DNA of 64,000 nt from Hordeum vulgare subsp. vulgare (taxonomy: Eukaryota; Streptophyta; Magnoliopsida; Poales; Poaceae), in NCBI RefSeq assembly GCF_904849725.1, contig NC_058524.1:513468263-513532262 (forward strand), written 5' to 3'. Below the pieces are notes generated by a model. That model made no database searches, was not told the DNA's origin, and saw only the letters and a program-made list of their open reading frames with translations. Each line of letters begins with the position of its first letter. The first letter of the stretch is position 1. Positions 22,860 to 34,949 of the stretch are shown in pieces. The translations under genes were made by a program, and so were the position numbers.

Positions 22860-25800
22860 ATGGCTCACGCGACAGTCACCCTGAATTTTAATACGTTCCT
22901 AGAGAAAGCTAAGTTGAAAGATGATGGAAGCAACTTTGTAGACTGGGCTCGTAATCTTAAGCTAAACTTACAAGCTGGGAAGAAGGATTATGTCCTTAAT
23001 GCTGCGCTAGGAGATGAACCACCCGCTACGGCTGACCAGGATGTTAAGAACGCTTGGTTAGCACGTAAGGAGGACTACTCAGTAGTTCAATGTGCAGTCT
23101 TGTATGGCTTAGAACCGGGACTTCAACGTCGCTTTGAGCGTCATGCAGCATTTGAGATGTTCCAGGAGTTGAAGTTCATCTTTCAGAAGAACGCCCGGAT
23201 CGAGAGGTATGAGACCTCCGATAAACTCTATGCTTGCAAGATGGAGGAGAACTCGCCTGTCAGTGAACATGTGCTCAAAATGTCTGGGTACTCAAACCGT
23301 CTAGCCGAGCTGGGGATTGAACTCCCGCAAGAGCCTATCACTGACAGAATCCTTCATTCACTGTCGCCAAGCTATAAAGGCTTTGTGTTGAACTACAACA
23401 TGCAAGGGATGAACAAGTCACCCGGCGAGTTGTTTGCGATGCTGAAAGTCGCAGAGTCTGAACTCCGTAAAGAGCATCAAGTGTTGATGGTGAATAAGAC
23501 CACTAGTTTCAAGATAAACGACAAAGGCAAGAAGGGTAATTCAAAGAAGAGCGGCAAGCCTGTTGCCAATCCGACGAAGAAACCCAAATCTGGAACTAAG
23601 CCTGAAACAGAGTGTTACTATTGCAAGGGTATGGGTTACTGGAAGCGCAACTGCCCCAAGTATTTGGCTGATAAGAAGGCCGCCAAAGAAAAATCAGGTA
23701 TATTTGATATACATGTTATTGATGTGTACTTAACCGGCTCTCGTAGTAGTGCCTGGGTATTCGATACCGGTTCTGTTGCTCATATTTGCAACTCGAAACA
23801 GGAACTGCGGAATAGACGAATGCTGGCGAAAGATGAAGTGACGATGCGCGTAGGAAATGGTTCCAAGGTTGATGCAATCGTCGTCGGCATAGTTTCACTT
23901 CAGTTGCCATCAGGATTAGTTATGAACTTGATTCATTGTTATTTAGTGTCTGCGTTGAGCATGAACATTATATCTGGATCTTGTTTATTGCGAGACGGTT
24001 ACTCTTTTAAGTCAGAGAATAATGGTTGTTCTATTTCTATGAGTAACATCTTTTATGGTCATGCACCCAATGTGAGAGGATTGTTCATATTGAATCTTGA
24101 TAGTGATACACACATACATAACATTGAGGCCAAAAGAGTTAGAGTTAACAATGATAGCGCCATATTTTTGTGGCACTGCCGCTTAGGTCATATTGGTGTA
24201 AAGCGCATGAAGAAACTCCATGTCGATGGACTTTTGGAGTCACTTGACTTTGATTCACTTGACACGTACGAACCATGCCTCATGTGCAAGATGACTAAAA
24301 CTCCGTTCTCCGGAACAATGGAGCGTGCAAGTGACTTGTTGGAAATCATACATACCGATGTGTGCGGTCCGATGAGCGTAGAGGCACGCGTCGGATATCG
24401 TTATTTTCTCACCTTCACTGACGATTTGAGTAGATATGGTTATGTCTACTTAATGAAGCACAAGTCTGAAACATTTGAAAAGTTCAAGCAATTTCAGAGT
24501 GAAGATGAAAATCATCGTAACAAGAAGATCAAGTTCCTACGGTCTGATCGTGGGGGTGAATATCTGAGTTTCGAGTTTGGTGCTCACTTAAGACAATGTG
24601 GAATTGTTTCACAGTTGACACCGTCTGGAACACCACAGCGTAATGGTGTGTCCGAACGTCGTAATCGTACTTTATTAGAGATTGTGCGATCTATGATGTC
24701 TCTTACCGATTTGCCGTTATCGTTTTGGGGTTATGCATTAGAAACAGCTGCATTCACTTTAAATAGGGCACCATCAAAATCCGTTGAGACGACACCATAC
24801 GAACTGTGGTATGGCAAAAGGCCAAAGTTGTCGTTTCTTAAAGTTTGGGGATGTGATGCTTATGTCAAAAAGCTTCAACCTGAAAAGCTGGAACCCAAAG
24901 CGGAAAAGTGCATCTTCATAGGTTACCCAAAAGAGACAGTTGGGTACACCTTCTATCTCAAATCCGAGGGCAAAGTGTTTGTTGCTAAAAACGGAGCTTT
25001 TCTCGAGAAGGAGTTTCTCTCGAGAGAATTGAGTGGGAGGAAGATAGAACTTGATGAGGTTGTCGAACCTCTCATCCCTCTAGATGGTGGCGCAGGGCAA
25101 GGGGAAACCTCTGTCATTGCAACACCGGTTGAGGAGGAAGTTAATGATGATGATCATGAAACTCCGGTTCAAGTTCCTGTCGAACCACGCAGGTCGACGA
25201 GACCACGTGCTGCTCCAGAGTGGTACGGTAATCCCGTCATGTCAATCATGTTATTAGACGACAATGAACCTGCAAATTATGAAAAACAATGGTGGGCCCA
25301 GATTCCAACAAATGGCTAGAGGCCATGAAGTCCGAGATAGGATCCATGTATGAGAACAAAGTATGGACTTTGGAAGTACTACCTGAGGGCCGCAAGGCTA
25401 TTCAGAACAAATGGATCTTTAAGAAGAAGACGGACGCTGACGGCACTGTGACCGTTTATAAAGCTCGACTTGTGGCAAAGGGTTTTTCACAAGTTCAACG
25501 AGTTGACTACGATGAGACATTCTCACCCGTAGCGATGCTTAAGTCCGTCAGAATCATGTTAGCAATAGCTGCATTTTTCGATTATGAAATCTACAGATGG
25601 ATGTCAAAACGGCGTTCCTTAACGGTTTCCTTAAGGAAGAGTTGTATATGATGCAACCCGAAGGTTTTGTCGATCCTAAGAATGCTAACAAGGTGTGCAA
25701 GCTCCAGCGATCCATTTATGGGCTGGTGCAAGCATCTCGGAGTTGGAACAAACGCTTTGATGAGGTGATCAAAGCATTTGGGTTTATACAAGTGGTTGGA

Positions 25801-26838
25801 GAATCTTGTATTTACAAGAAAGTGAGTGGGAGCTCTGTGGCGTTTCTAATATTATATGTGGATGACATATTGCTGATTGGAAACAACGTAGAGTTTTTGG
25901 AGAGCATAAAGGATTACTTGAATAAAAGTTTCTCTATGAAGGACCTAGGAGAAGCTGCTTACATTCTAGGCATTAAGATCTACAGGGATAGATTGAAACG
26001 CCTGATAGGACTTTCACAAAGCACATACCTTGATAAAGTTTTGAAGAGGTTCAAAATGGAACAGTCCAAGAAAGGGTTCTTGCCAGTTTTACAAGGTACA
26101 AGATTGAGTAAGACTCAGTGCCCAGCAACTGATGAGGATAGAGTGCATATGAGCACCGTCCCCTATGCTTCAGCCATAGGTTCTATCATGTATGCAATGT
26201 TGTGCACTAGATCGGACGTTAGCTTGGCCATAAGTATGGCAGGCAGGTACCAGAGTAATCCAGGAGTGGATCACTGGACGGCGGTCAAGAATATCCTGAA
26301 GTACCTGAAAAGGACTAAGGAGATGTTTCTCGTGTATGGAGGTGACGAAGAGCTCGCCGTAAAAGGTTACATCGATGCAAGCTTTGACACAGATCCGGAC
26401 GACTCTAAGTCGCAGACCGGATACGTATTTATTCTTAATGGGGGTGCGGTAAGCTGGTGCAGTTCCAAGCAGAGCGTCGTAGCAGATTCTACATGTGAAG
26501 CGGAGTACATGGCTGCCTCGGAGGCGGCTAAGGAGGGTGTCTGGATGAAGCAGTTCATGACGGATCTTGGAGTGGTGCCAAGCGCACTGAATCCAATAAC
26601 CTTGTTCTGTGACAACACGGGTGCCATTGCCCTAGCAAAGGAACCGTGGTTTCACAAGAAGTCCAAACACATCAAACGACGCTTCAACCTCATCCGCGAC
26701 TACGTCGAAGCGGAGGACGTAAATATATGCAAAGTGCACACGGATCTGAATGTAGCAGAACCGCTGACTACACCTCTTCCACGGGCAAAGCATGATCAAC
26801 ACCAGAACTGTATGGGTGTTAGATTTATTACAATGTAA
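22860..26838 (+). pseudogene. BARE-1/WIS copy 1 gag-pol (two frameshifts)
   Basis: The Gag start is MAHATVTLNFNTFLEKAKLK. The zinc knuckle near residue 250 reads CYYCKGMGYWKRNC, so its His has become Tyr; copy 2 keeps His. The protease motif FDTGS is near residue 300. Integrase has the HHCC start at WHCRLGH (near 437), then HTDVCGP (near 498), RSDRGGEY (near 562) and NGVSER (near 598), spaced as D,D(35)E. RT has YVDDILLIGN and RNase H has GYIDASFD and LFCDNTGAIAL. Frame is lost at about 25282, by one base against copy 2, and again at about 25592, so three frames cover 22860-25319, 25289-25651 and 25597-26838. Gag, protease and integrase could still be made; RT-RNase H could not. Confidence 0.95.
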
Positions 26839-26890
26839 TTCACATGATGATGTGAGGGCTAGATTATTGACTCTAGTGCAAGTGGGAGAC

Positions 26891-27968
26891 TGTTGGAATT
26901 ATGCCCTAGAGGCAATAATAAATATAGTTATTATTATAATTCCTGTATCAAGATAATCGTTTATTATCCATGCTATAATTGTATTGAATGAAGACTTATA
27001 TACATGTGTGGATACATAGACAAAACACTGTCCCTAGCAAGCATCTAGTTGGCTAGCCAGTTGATCAAAGATAGTCAGGGTCTTCTAATTATGAACAAGG
27101 TGTTGTTGCTTGATAACTGGATCACGTCATTAGGAGAATCACGTGATGGACTAGACCCAAACTAATAGACGTAGCATATTGATCGTGTCATTTTGTTGCT
27201 ACTGTTTTCTGCGTGTCAAGTATTTGTTCCTATGACCATGAGATCATATAACTCACTGACACCGGAGGAATGCTTTGTGTGTATCAAACGTCACAACGTA
27301 ACTGGGTGACTATAAAGATGCTCTACAGGTATCTCCGAAGGTGTTCGTTGAGTTAGTATGGATCGAGACTGGGATTTGTCACTCCGTGTGACGGAGAGGT
27401 ATCTCGGGGCCCACTCGGTAATACAACATCATACACAAGCCTTGCAAGCAATGTGACTTAGTGTAAGTTGCGGGATCTTGTATTACGGAATGAGTAAAAA
27501 GAGACTTGCCGGTAAACGAGATTGAAATAGGTATGCGGATACTGACGATCGAATCTCGGGCAAGTAACATACCGAAGGACAAAGGGAATGACATACGGGA
27601 TTATATGAATCCTTGGCACTGAGGTTCAAACGGTAAGATCTTCGTAGAATATGTAGGATCCAATATGGGCATCCAGGTCCCGCTATTGGATATTTACGGA
27701 GGAGTCTCTCGGGTCATGTCTACATAGTTCTCGAACCCGCAGGGTCTGCACACTTAAGGTTCGACGTTGTTTTATGCGTATTTGAGTTATATGGTTGGTT
27801 ACCGAATGTTGTTCGGAGTCCCGGAATAGATCACCGACGTCACGAGGGTTTCCGGAATGGTCCAGAAACGAAGATTGATATATAGGATGACCTCATTTGA
27901 TTACCGGAAGGTTTTCGGAGTTACCGGGAATGTACCGGGAATGACGAATGGGTTCCGGGTGTTCACCG
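26891..27968 (+). repeat. Truncated 3' LTR, BARE-1/WIS copy 1
   Basis: Matches 19787-20864 of the 5' LTR and stops at GTTCACCG. The next bases belong to the older Gypsy LTR. The missing tail includes the promoter and polyadenylation part. Confidence 0.93.
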
Positions 27969-28133
27969 TGAGATAGTTTTTTCTTTGATCATTTTGAAGC
28001 AATTTTGATATTGCTTATTTAACAAAATTTGGTTCATGAGGCTTGATTACTTCCTCATCTCAATTTCAAAAGAAAAAATAAAAATGCATGCATGAATGCA
28101 ATCACAATCAAGATTAAAACTAGGGATGTGACA
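27969..28133 (-). repeat. Outer end of the Gypsy 5' LTR
   Basis: On the minus strand it starts TGTCACATCCCTAG, a proper LTR start that pairs with the GACA end at 16473. After 28133 the Sabrina-like internal sequence interrupted at 8544 resumes. The expected 5-bp duplication is only partial (TCATA at 8540-8544, TCTTG at 28134-28138). Confidence 0.65.
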
Positions 28134-29346
28134 TCTTGTAATGCCAAGACAAGTTGCATAATAATTTTCAAATGTTAGGTAATGTATACTATGATTTCCA
28201 CGATTTATATCCACTAATATAAGCCATGAAAACTCTAGGATACCCAAATAACAAAACTATGACAGCAGTGTGTCAAACAGAACAGTCTGTTGCAATCTTT
28301 TTAAAAAGTGTACTTATGTAACTCCAAAACTTCTGAAATTTTAGGAAGTGACAAAAAAATTGTATGGAAGTGCAGTGTAAAAAATTCAGGAACTTTCCAT
28401 GTTCCACTAAAATATCATAATTGAAATACTGCAACACAAGTTTCTGTCTTTATACAACACACATCACACATGCAATATATGCATTATAAAGGAAATTCTT
28501 CGAACTTTTTATGGAAAAACAAGATTATAAATAACATCTAACAAAGAAAAACAAAATAAAATGACACTCCAATCAAAATACATATCATGTGACGAATAAA
28601 AATATAGCCTCAAGTAAGATATACTGATGATGTTGGAGACGTAAGAGGGGATGCCTTTCGGGGAATCCCCAAGCTTAAACGTTTGAGTCTTCCTTGTATA
28701 TTAGCTTGGGGTGCCTTGGGAATCCCCAAGCTTAGGTTCTTTCCGCTCCTTATTCTCCTCATATTGGTATCCACCCAAAACTTGAATACTTCAATCACAC
28801 AAAACTTAACGGAACTTCGTGAGATAGGTTAGTATGATAAATATAGATTATTCTCCTAGTTAATGTCAAGAAAAGATTCATAGTTGTTCTAAAATGATAC
28901 CTACTGTATTATATCATTCCCATAATTTGTATCGCTCAATACAAGCCATGAAAACACTAAAACAAGCAAACTATGCATGCAAAACAAAATCTATCAAACA
29001 GAAAACAGTCTGTGAAGATCTGAATGACCACCATGCTTCCCTCGATATAAAAATTCTTAAATTTAAGATAATGCAGATAATTTCCATACCAAAACTGTGT
29101 AAAAATTTCAGAATTTTTTGACGCTCGAGTAAAATCATAAAAATTCTGCACTGGACGTACAAGTTTTTGTTTTTGCACAAAATCAAACAAACAAGTATCC
29201 ACGGTATCCCAAAGGATTTACTTGGCACTTTATTGAAATAAAAGACAAAAAACACGATTAATACAGTATCTTGATCATATGAATACACAACAACAAGGAG
29301 GATAAATATTGGGTTGTCTCTCAACAAGAAATTTTCTCTAATGCCT

Positions 29347-30174
29347 TTAGCTAGGCATGATGATTTCAATGATGCTCGTATAAAAAGTAGTAATTAAGGA
29401 ATGAAAAAGAGGATCATGAATCACATGACAAACACATTTAAGTACAACCCATTTACTATGCATAGGGATTTTGCAAGAAAACAATTTATTGTAGCAATAA
29501 TCAACTTGCATATGAAGGCAAAACAAGCACGACTTAAAAACTTTGAACACATAGGAAGGAAACTTGATATTATGGAAATTCACACAAACATATGTTCCTC
29601 CCTCATAATAATTTTCAGTAGCATCATGAAGGAATTAAAAAATATAACTATCACATAAAGCATTATTTTCATGATGCACAAGCATAGAATTTTCATTACT
29701 ACCCACACAAGCAAACGTTTTCTTATCATTCATAATAGTGGTGGGAGGAAACTCAACAAAATAACTATCATGTAATACTTGATTGGCATAATCCAACTGA
29801 ACATAAAAATCATGATGACAAGTTTCACACTTGTTATTACTCTTTATAGCATATATGTCATCACAATAATCGTCATAGATAGCAACTTTGTCATAGGCAA
29901 ATGAAACCTCTTCCAAAATAGTGGACTCGTCACTAAATAAAGTCATGGCCTCTCCAAATCCACTTTTATAATGATGAAAAGATTCAACGCCCTCCAAAAT
30001 AGTGGGATCATTAGTACCTAGAGTTGACACTCTTCCAAACCCACTTTCACCAATATAATCATCATAAACAGGAGGCATGCTTTCATCATAATGAATTTGA
30101 GCACATTTTTCCGAACAATCATTTTCACGAAAGACATTATAAAGGCAAAGCAAATAAGACAACCTAAATACCAT
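29347..30174 (-). pseudogene. Gag-position ORF of the Sabrina-like element, interrupted
   Basis: A minus-strand frame (30174-29635) has acidic repeats of the GESGFGRVSTLGTNDPTILE type and ends at LCDSYIF, then a stop. The reading continues after the stop with FLHDATENYYEGGTYV, wording I associate with the conserved ORF of Triticeae Athila-like elements, and runs to 29347 in a neighbouring frame. Its function is not known to me. An in-frame stop and probable frame changes make it non-functional. Confidence 0.55.
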
Positions 30175-30264
30175 TTTTTGTAGTTTTCTTTTATAAAACC
30201 AAACAAGTGAAAAACAAGAAACTAAAACATTGCAAGATCTAAAGATATACCTTCAAGCACTCAC

Positions 30265-30284
30265 CTCCCCGGCAATGGTGCCAG
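30265..30284 (-). other. Primer-binding site (tRNA-Asp type) of the Sabrina-like element
   Basis: On the minus strand it reads CTGGCACCATTGCCGGGGAG, close to the complement of the tRNA-Asp 3' end used by Athila-lineage elements. It sits about 10 bases inside the LTR. Confidence 0.75.
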
Positions 30285-30293
30285 TAAAGAGCT

Positions 30294-31899
30294 TGATGTC
30301 TATTACACATGTTTATTCTTGTAGACTATGTTAGGCCTCCAAGCACATAATTTTGTAGGACATTAGCAATTTTTACTCAAGTGGATGACCTAAGTATTAG
30401 CAATCAGTGGGAGGTGTAGGATGAAGATGGTCTCTCTCAAACAACCCTACAATCAAATACAAACAATCTCTTGTATCCCCAACACCCCAATACAATGGAA
30501 AATAGTATAGGTGCACTAGTTAGGCAAAGAGATTTGGTACAAGTGTAGTATGGATAGTAGATATAGGTTTTTGTAATATGAAAATATAAAAATAGCAAGG
30601 TAGAAAGTGTAAAATAGCGAAGAAGACGTTGTATAAATGCTTGGTAATGAGGCCTAGGGTTCATACTTTCACTAGTCCAATCTCTCAACAATTCTAACAT
30701 GATAGAATCACATAATCATCCCTCAATGTGCAACAAGGAATCACTCCAAAGTTCCTATCTAGCGGAGAACAATAAGATGAAATTGGTGTAGGTAGTAGAA
30801 GCACCTCAAAGTTATTCTTGCTTATCAGTCTTTTGAACTATTCCTATAAGTGTCACAAACAACCGTAGAGTTCATGACAAATAGAGTAATCCTTGGAGAA
30901 TCATGACATGATGTAGACAAAGTAAAATCAAGCAATATGAATAAACCCCATCGTTTTATCCTTAGTGGCAAGAACACAAATACTCAACTTGTCCTCTTCT
31001 ATCAGTCGGATATAGAAACTCGTCGGCTTGAACCCACTACAATGCATCCCTCACTGAAGAAATACCAAACTACTTGGCCAAAGCAATTCAATATATTAGA
31101 TAGAATTACGATGCTATGATGATCATGCAAATAAGAATCATAATAATTTCAAAGAAGACTCAAATACTCTTCAGGAATACTCTGAACATAAGCCCACAAT
31201 TCATCAAATCCCAGCAAACACACCATACAAAAGAATTAAATCGGATAGATCAAAGCGAAGATGCGATGATCGTTGTATTGAAGATCAAGAGAGAGAGAGA
31301 GAGAGATAGCCATCTTGGTACTAACTACAGACCTGTAGGTCTATGGTGAACTACTCACACATCATCATCACGGCAGCAAGGCTGGTGAAGAGTCCCTTCG
31401 TGATCGATCCCCCCTCCGGCAAAGTGTCGGAATGGAGCTCCAGATGGGATCGCCGTGGAACAGAGACTTGCCACGGCGGAGAAAGTGTTTCTCTCTTACA
31501 TTTAGGGTTTTTGGAATATATGTGAATTTATAGGCGAGAGAATGGAGGTAGTGGGGCCACCAGGGAGGGGACAAGCCATGAGGGTGCGTCGACCCCCCTG
31601 GTCGCGCCCTGTTGGCTTGTGCCTCCCTCATGTGGCTTCTGGCCTTCTCCCAAATCTTCCAACTCTTATTTTGGTCCACAAAAAATCATTAAAAAAACCG
31701 GGGCAATTGGACTTAGTTTAGTACTGTAGACCTGAAAAGTAAAAACAGGCAGAAAACAACTGCTGGCACTAGGCACTCGGTCAATAGGTCATTGCTCAAA
31801 AATAATATAAATTGGTAAACTATGACCCAAAAAGTATCCTAGGATGATAATATATCAGCATCGAGTAATAAAAAATATATATACATTGGAGACGCATAA
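30294..31899 (-). repeat. 5' LTR of the minus-strand Sabrina-like element
   Basis: About 1.6 kb from TGATGTCTATTACAC to a degenerate GGAGACGCATAA, which corresponds to the family start TGATACGTCTCC. A GA microsatellite lies at 31288-31305. The short ORFs in both strands at 31340-31680 correspond to the GC-richer transcribed part and are not genes. Confidence 0.7.
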
Positions 31900-32598
31900 A
31901 AAATGTACCAAGTGACATCTTCTCGTCATTTGTGAACTCATCTATGAAAAACTTGCACATGAATTTATCTCTCGGTGGCCTTAATTTTCATTTCTTCTCG
32001 CATATATGCTCATAATGATAGCTCTTGATGATAAATCATCCCTTCATGTTATCATTGCCAGCTTTAAGAAGCCATGGGAAACCTCTTTCACAAACTGCCA
32101 TTATTCTTATCTTGTCATTCTTGATCTTTTTGATCTACACTCTGTTTTGACTGGATACGTAGTAAGAGCATGTCCTAGATCTACCGGATTATCAAATACC
32201 ATCCCTACTCTAAAGATAGGGAAACAATATCCACCTTTGCATTGAAAGCTTTAAATTGTACTTAGGTTGCTTTGCTTCCTCAATGGATAGGTTGAGATCT
32301 TCATCCTCAAGTAAATAGTCAGGCTCCACATCTTCTTCATCGTGATCAACTTCTTCATCAACATCACATTTAATGTTGTCATCATAAAGAGCATCACCCC
32401 CCATCTATGTTATAATCACTATCACTCAAATCTAAATCTGAAACCACTATATCTTCAATAACTGTTTGTCCACCTTCAGTAAGCAAATTGTGTTGTGCAC
32501 CTTCAGTAATCAAGTTATGTGGTATTGCTCGAGCTGCTGCAATTTGTGAAATGGGATCTTTGCAAATGACAAAAATGAGGTTGTGGGAAGATGCCCCA
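31900..32598 (-). pseudogene. Mutator-like (MULE) transposase, N-terminal half, decayed
   Basis: Minus-strand frames read an acidic region (32606-32210) and then, in neighbouring frames, PIFRVGMVFDNPVDL, LKAGNDN, FIIKSYHYEH and FFIDEFTNDEKMSLG. These are the hallmarks of the MuDR N-terminal domain of plant MULE transposases, whose family consensus also has FRVGMVF and a Cys/Trp-rich segment. Stops and at least three frame changes are present, one at a C-run near 32395-32401. The catalytic DDE part lies beyond the Sabrina-like insertion and is not in the window. The upstream part continues at 34111-34302 and 45116-45252. Confidence 0.75.
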
Positions 32599-34110
32599 TG
32601 ATACATCCATTTGCATCATGGATTCTTATGGATATTTATGATATTCTTGTCCATCATTCCTTATTATGATACAATTCTTATGTCTTTTCTCTCTGAATAT
32701 GCAAGGTACATCACAAAGAGGGAAATTTCTCGAAACACGAACTCTGGACCTGAAAACCAAAAAAAGGCTGAAAATCACTGGACTCCAAATGACTTGAAAC
32801 TTCGCAGATTTTTTAAAGAATATTTAAGAATTATTGGGCCAAAAATATACGAGAGGGGGGCCACCTGCCGGCCACAAGCCAACAGCGCGTGTCCACCCCC
32901 CCCCCCTAGGCGTGCCATGTTGCCTTGTGGGCCCCAGCAGGTCTCCCAATCCCCCTGTTCTCCTATATGGTATGTTCTGACCTAGAAAAAGCATAATGAC
33001 ACTTTTGGGATGAAGCGCTACCGTCTCGAGGCGGAAACCTGGGCATAGGTCCTTTTGCTCTCCGGTAGAGAGATTCTGCCAGGGAAACTTCCCTCCGAGA
33101 GGGGGAAATCAAAGCCATCGTCATCACCAACACTTCATTATTCGTGGGACGATCAATCTTCATCATAATATTCGCCAGCACCATCTCATCTCAAACCCTA
33201 GTTCATCTCTTGCATTCATCTTTATCTCAAAACCTCATATTGGTACGTGTGGGTTACTAGTAGTGTTGATTACATCTCATAGTTGAAGCTTGTTGGTTTA
33301 CTTGGTGGAAGATATTATGTTCAGATCCTTAATTTCTATTATTATACCTTTGATCTTCAAAATGTTTATGAGGTGGGAGTAGTTACTATTGTTCCTGAGG
33401 ACATGAGAGAAGTCTTGTTATATGTAATCATGTGAAGTTGGTATTCGTTCGATATTTTGATGATGTGTATGTTGTTGCTTCTCTTAGTGGTGTCGTGTGA
33501 ACGTCAGCTAGACGACACCTCACCATGTTATGGGCCTAAGGGAAGGCACTGTGGCGTAACAAGTAGATGATGGGTTGCGAGAGTGACAGAAGTTTAAACC
33601 CCAGTTTATGTGTTGCTTCATGAAGGGTTGGATCCACATGTTTCATGTTATGGATAGATTTATCTCAATTCTTATTTTGTAGTTGCGGATGCTTGCAAGA
33701 GAGGGTAATCATAAGTGGGTTGCTTGTTCAAGTAAGAATAGCGGCTTAGCACCAGTCCACCCACATATCAAATTATCAAAGTAACGAACGTGAATCAACT
33801 CAACATGTAAGCATGACTAGACAGAAATTCCCATGTGTCCCCAGGAGCGTTTGCCTCATATAAGAGTAGTTTCCAGTTTGCCCTTTGCTACAAAAAGGAT
33901 TGGGCTATCTTGTTGCATACTTGTTACTATTTTTACTTGTCGCCTGTTACGAATTACCTTGCTACAAAACTATCTATCACTATTACTCATAACACTTGGA
34001 GAGAATACATTGTTGAAAACTTCTTATCATTTCCTTTTGCTTCTCGTTGGGTTCGACACTCTTACTTATCAGAAGGACTATAATTGATCCCCTATACTTG
34101 TGGGTCATCA
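32599..34110 (+). repeat. WHAM-like Gypsy solo LTR
   Basis: Starts TGATACATCCATTTGC and ends CTTGTGGGTCATCA, 1512 bp. It is bounded by the 5-bp target duplication CCCCA at 32594-32598 and 34111-34115. No internal sequence is attached, so it is a solo LTR left by recombination between two LTRs. The text resembles what I recall of WHAM LTRs of wheat. Its short ORFs are not genes. Confidence 0.92.
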
Positions 34111-34302
34111 CCCCACTTGGTGCTACAACACTTGAGGTGGTCATTCTCAGAGGACTCTGAACTCACGGCAATGTGCATATCAAATCAGCCCTGAAATTAT
34201 TGCTGAAATATGAATGGTCAACCATGACTGTTAGCACTTTATGCTCAACACTAGCTTTGATTATATTTTGCGCGTCATCATTACCACTAATTTATGACCA
34301 AA
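34111..34302 (-). pseudogene. MULE transposase gene, piece between two insertions
   Basis: One minus-strand frame gives NDDAQNIIKASVEHKVLTVMVDHS, shortened here to its blocks NDDAQNIIKAS and VLTVMVDHS. Another gives SSESSENDHLKCCSTKW, as in MULE N-terminal leaders. The CACTA-2 element (AAA duplication) borders it on one side and the solo LTR (CCCCA duplication) on the other. Confidence 0.55.
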
Positions 34303-34355
34303 CACTAGTAGAAAATAGGGCATTGAGCCAACCACATTGGACCAGGATTGGATAT

Positions 34356-34620
34356 AAACCGGTTCTAAAGGGTCTGTCTGCTGGGCCCCCTCCCTGCAGC
34401 AAATGGCCGCAAGGCCTTTAGGACCGGTTTGTAACACAAACCGGTCCTAAAGGTTTTTGGACCGTTTGCTGCAGGGAGGGGGGCCCAGTGGACAGACCCT
34501 TTAGAACCGGTTTGTATCACAAACCGGTGCTAAAGGTTTTCTCATTTTTGCAGCAACTGCGGGGCCCCGCTGTCAGACCCTTTAGCACCGGTTTTTGACA
34601 CAAACCGGTCCTAAAGCCCT
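34356..34620. repeat. Left subterminal repeats with a 158-bp hairpin
   Basis: Units of the form ACCGGTTTGTAACACAAACCGGT with flanking CTTTAGGA/TCCTAAAG recur. From 34356 to 34513 the sequence folds back on itself: AAACCGGTTCTAAAGGGTCTG faces CAGACCCTTTAGAACCGGTTT, with GGCCCCCTCCCTGCAGC facing its complement. Such arrays are the transposase-binding region in known CACTA elements. Confidence 0.85.
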
Positions 34621-34949
34621 CCTCTCCTTCCTCCCCGAGCACCCCTATATTCCACCCCATTTTTTCTAGCTCCATTTTTTCTAGCTCGAGCTCAACTCCA
34701 TTTTTGCTCTCTCCTTCCTCTTGGGAGCTCTAATCCATCCCCATTTTTCTCCACCATTTGTCAAGATTGTTGGCACCCATCGGTCCTACGGTTAGCATCA
34801 ACATTCCCTCTTCCGGTATTGCAAGTTTTGCTCATTTTCTTGCTCATTTCATCTTTGTTGTGCTAGCTAGGTGTTTGATGAAATGCCTAAGCTAGAGAGA
34901 GTTCATCATTTTTTATGTATACATATGCAATTTGAGCTCAAATTTAATT

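Larger units (their letters stand above)
19787..27968 (+). mobile_element. BARE-1/WIS-like Copia retrotransposon, copy 1
   Basis: Two LTRs flank a gag-pol region: 19787-21604 (complete, 1818 bp) and 26891-27968 (truncated, 1078 bp). An initiator-Met-type primer-binding site is at 21606 (TGGCATCATGAGCT) and a polypurine tract at 26879-26890 (CAAGTGGGAGAC). The LTR pair keeps a constant 7104-base offset, with about 20 substitutions by eye. The element interrupts the LTR of the minus-strand Gypsy. The missing 740 bases of the right LTR mean the second target-duplication copy is lost; CCCAC at 19782-19786 would be the first. Sequence and Gag wording agree with barley BARE-1 and wheat WIS/Angela. 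Confidence 0.95.
28134..30293 (-). mobile_element. Sabrina-like Gypsy internal region (second segment)
   Basis: Continues the element begun at 7736. A degenerate internal repeat of about 730 bp is visible: the CCCCAAGCTTAAACG block at about 28667 echoes the one at about 8350. The CATGAAAACAC block at 28946 echoes 28228. An Athila-type primer-binding site lies at 30265-30284 on the minus strand, next to the LTR. No pol domains are present, so this is a non-autonomous or deleted form. Confidence 0.65.
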
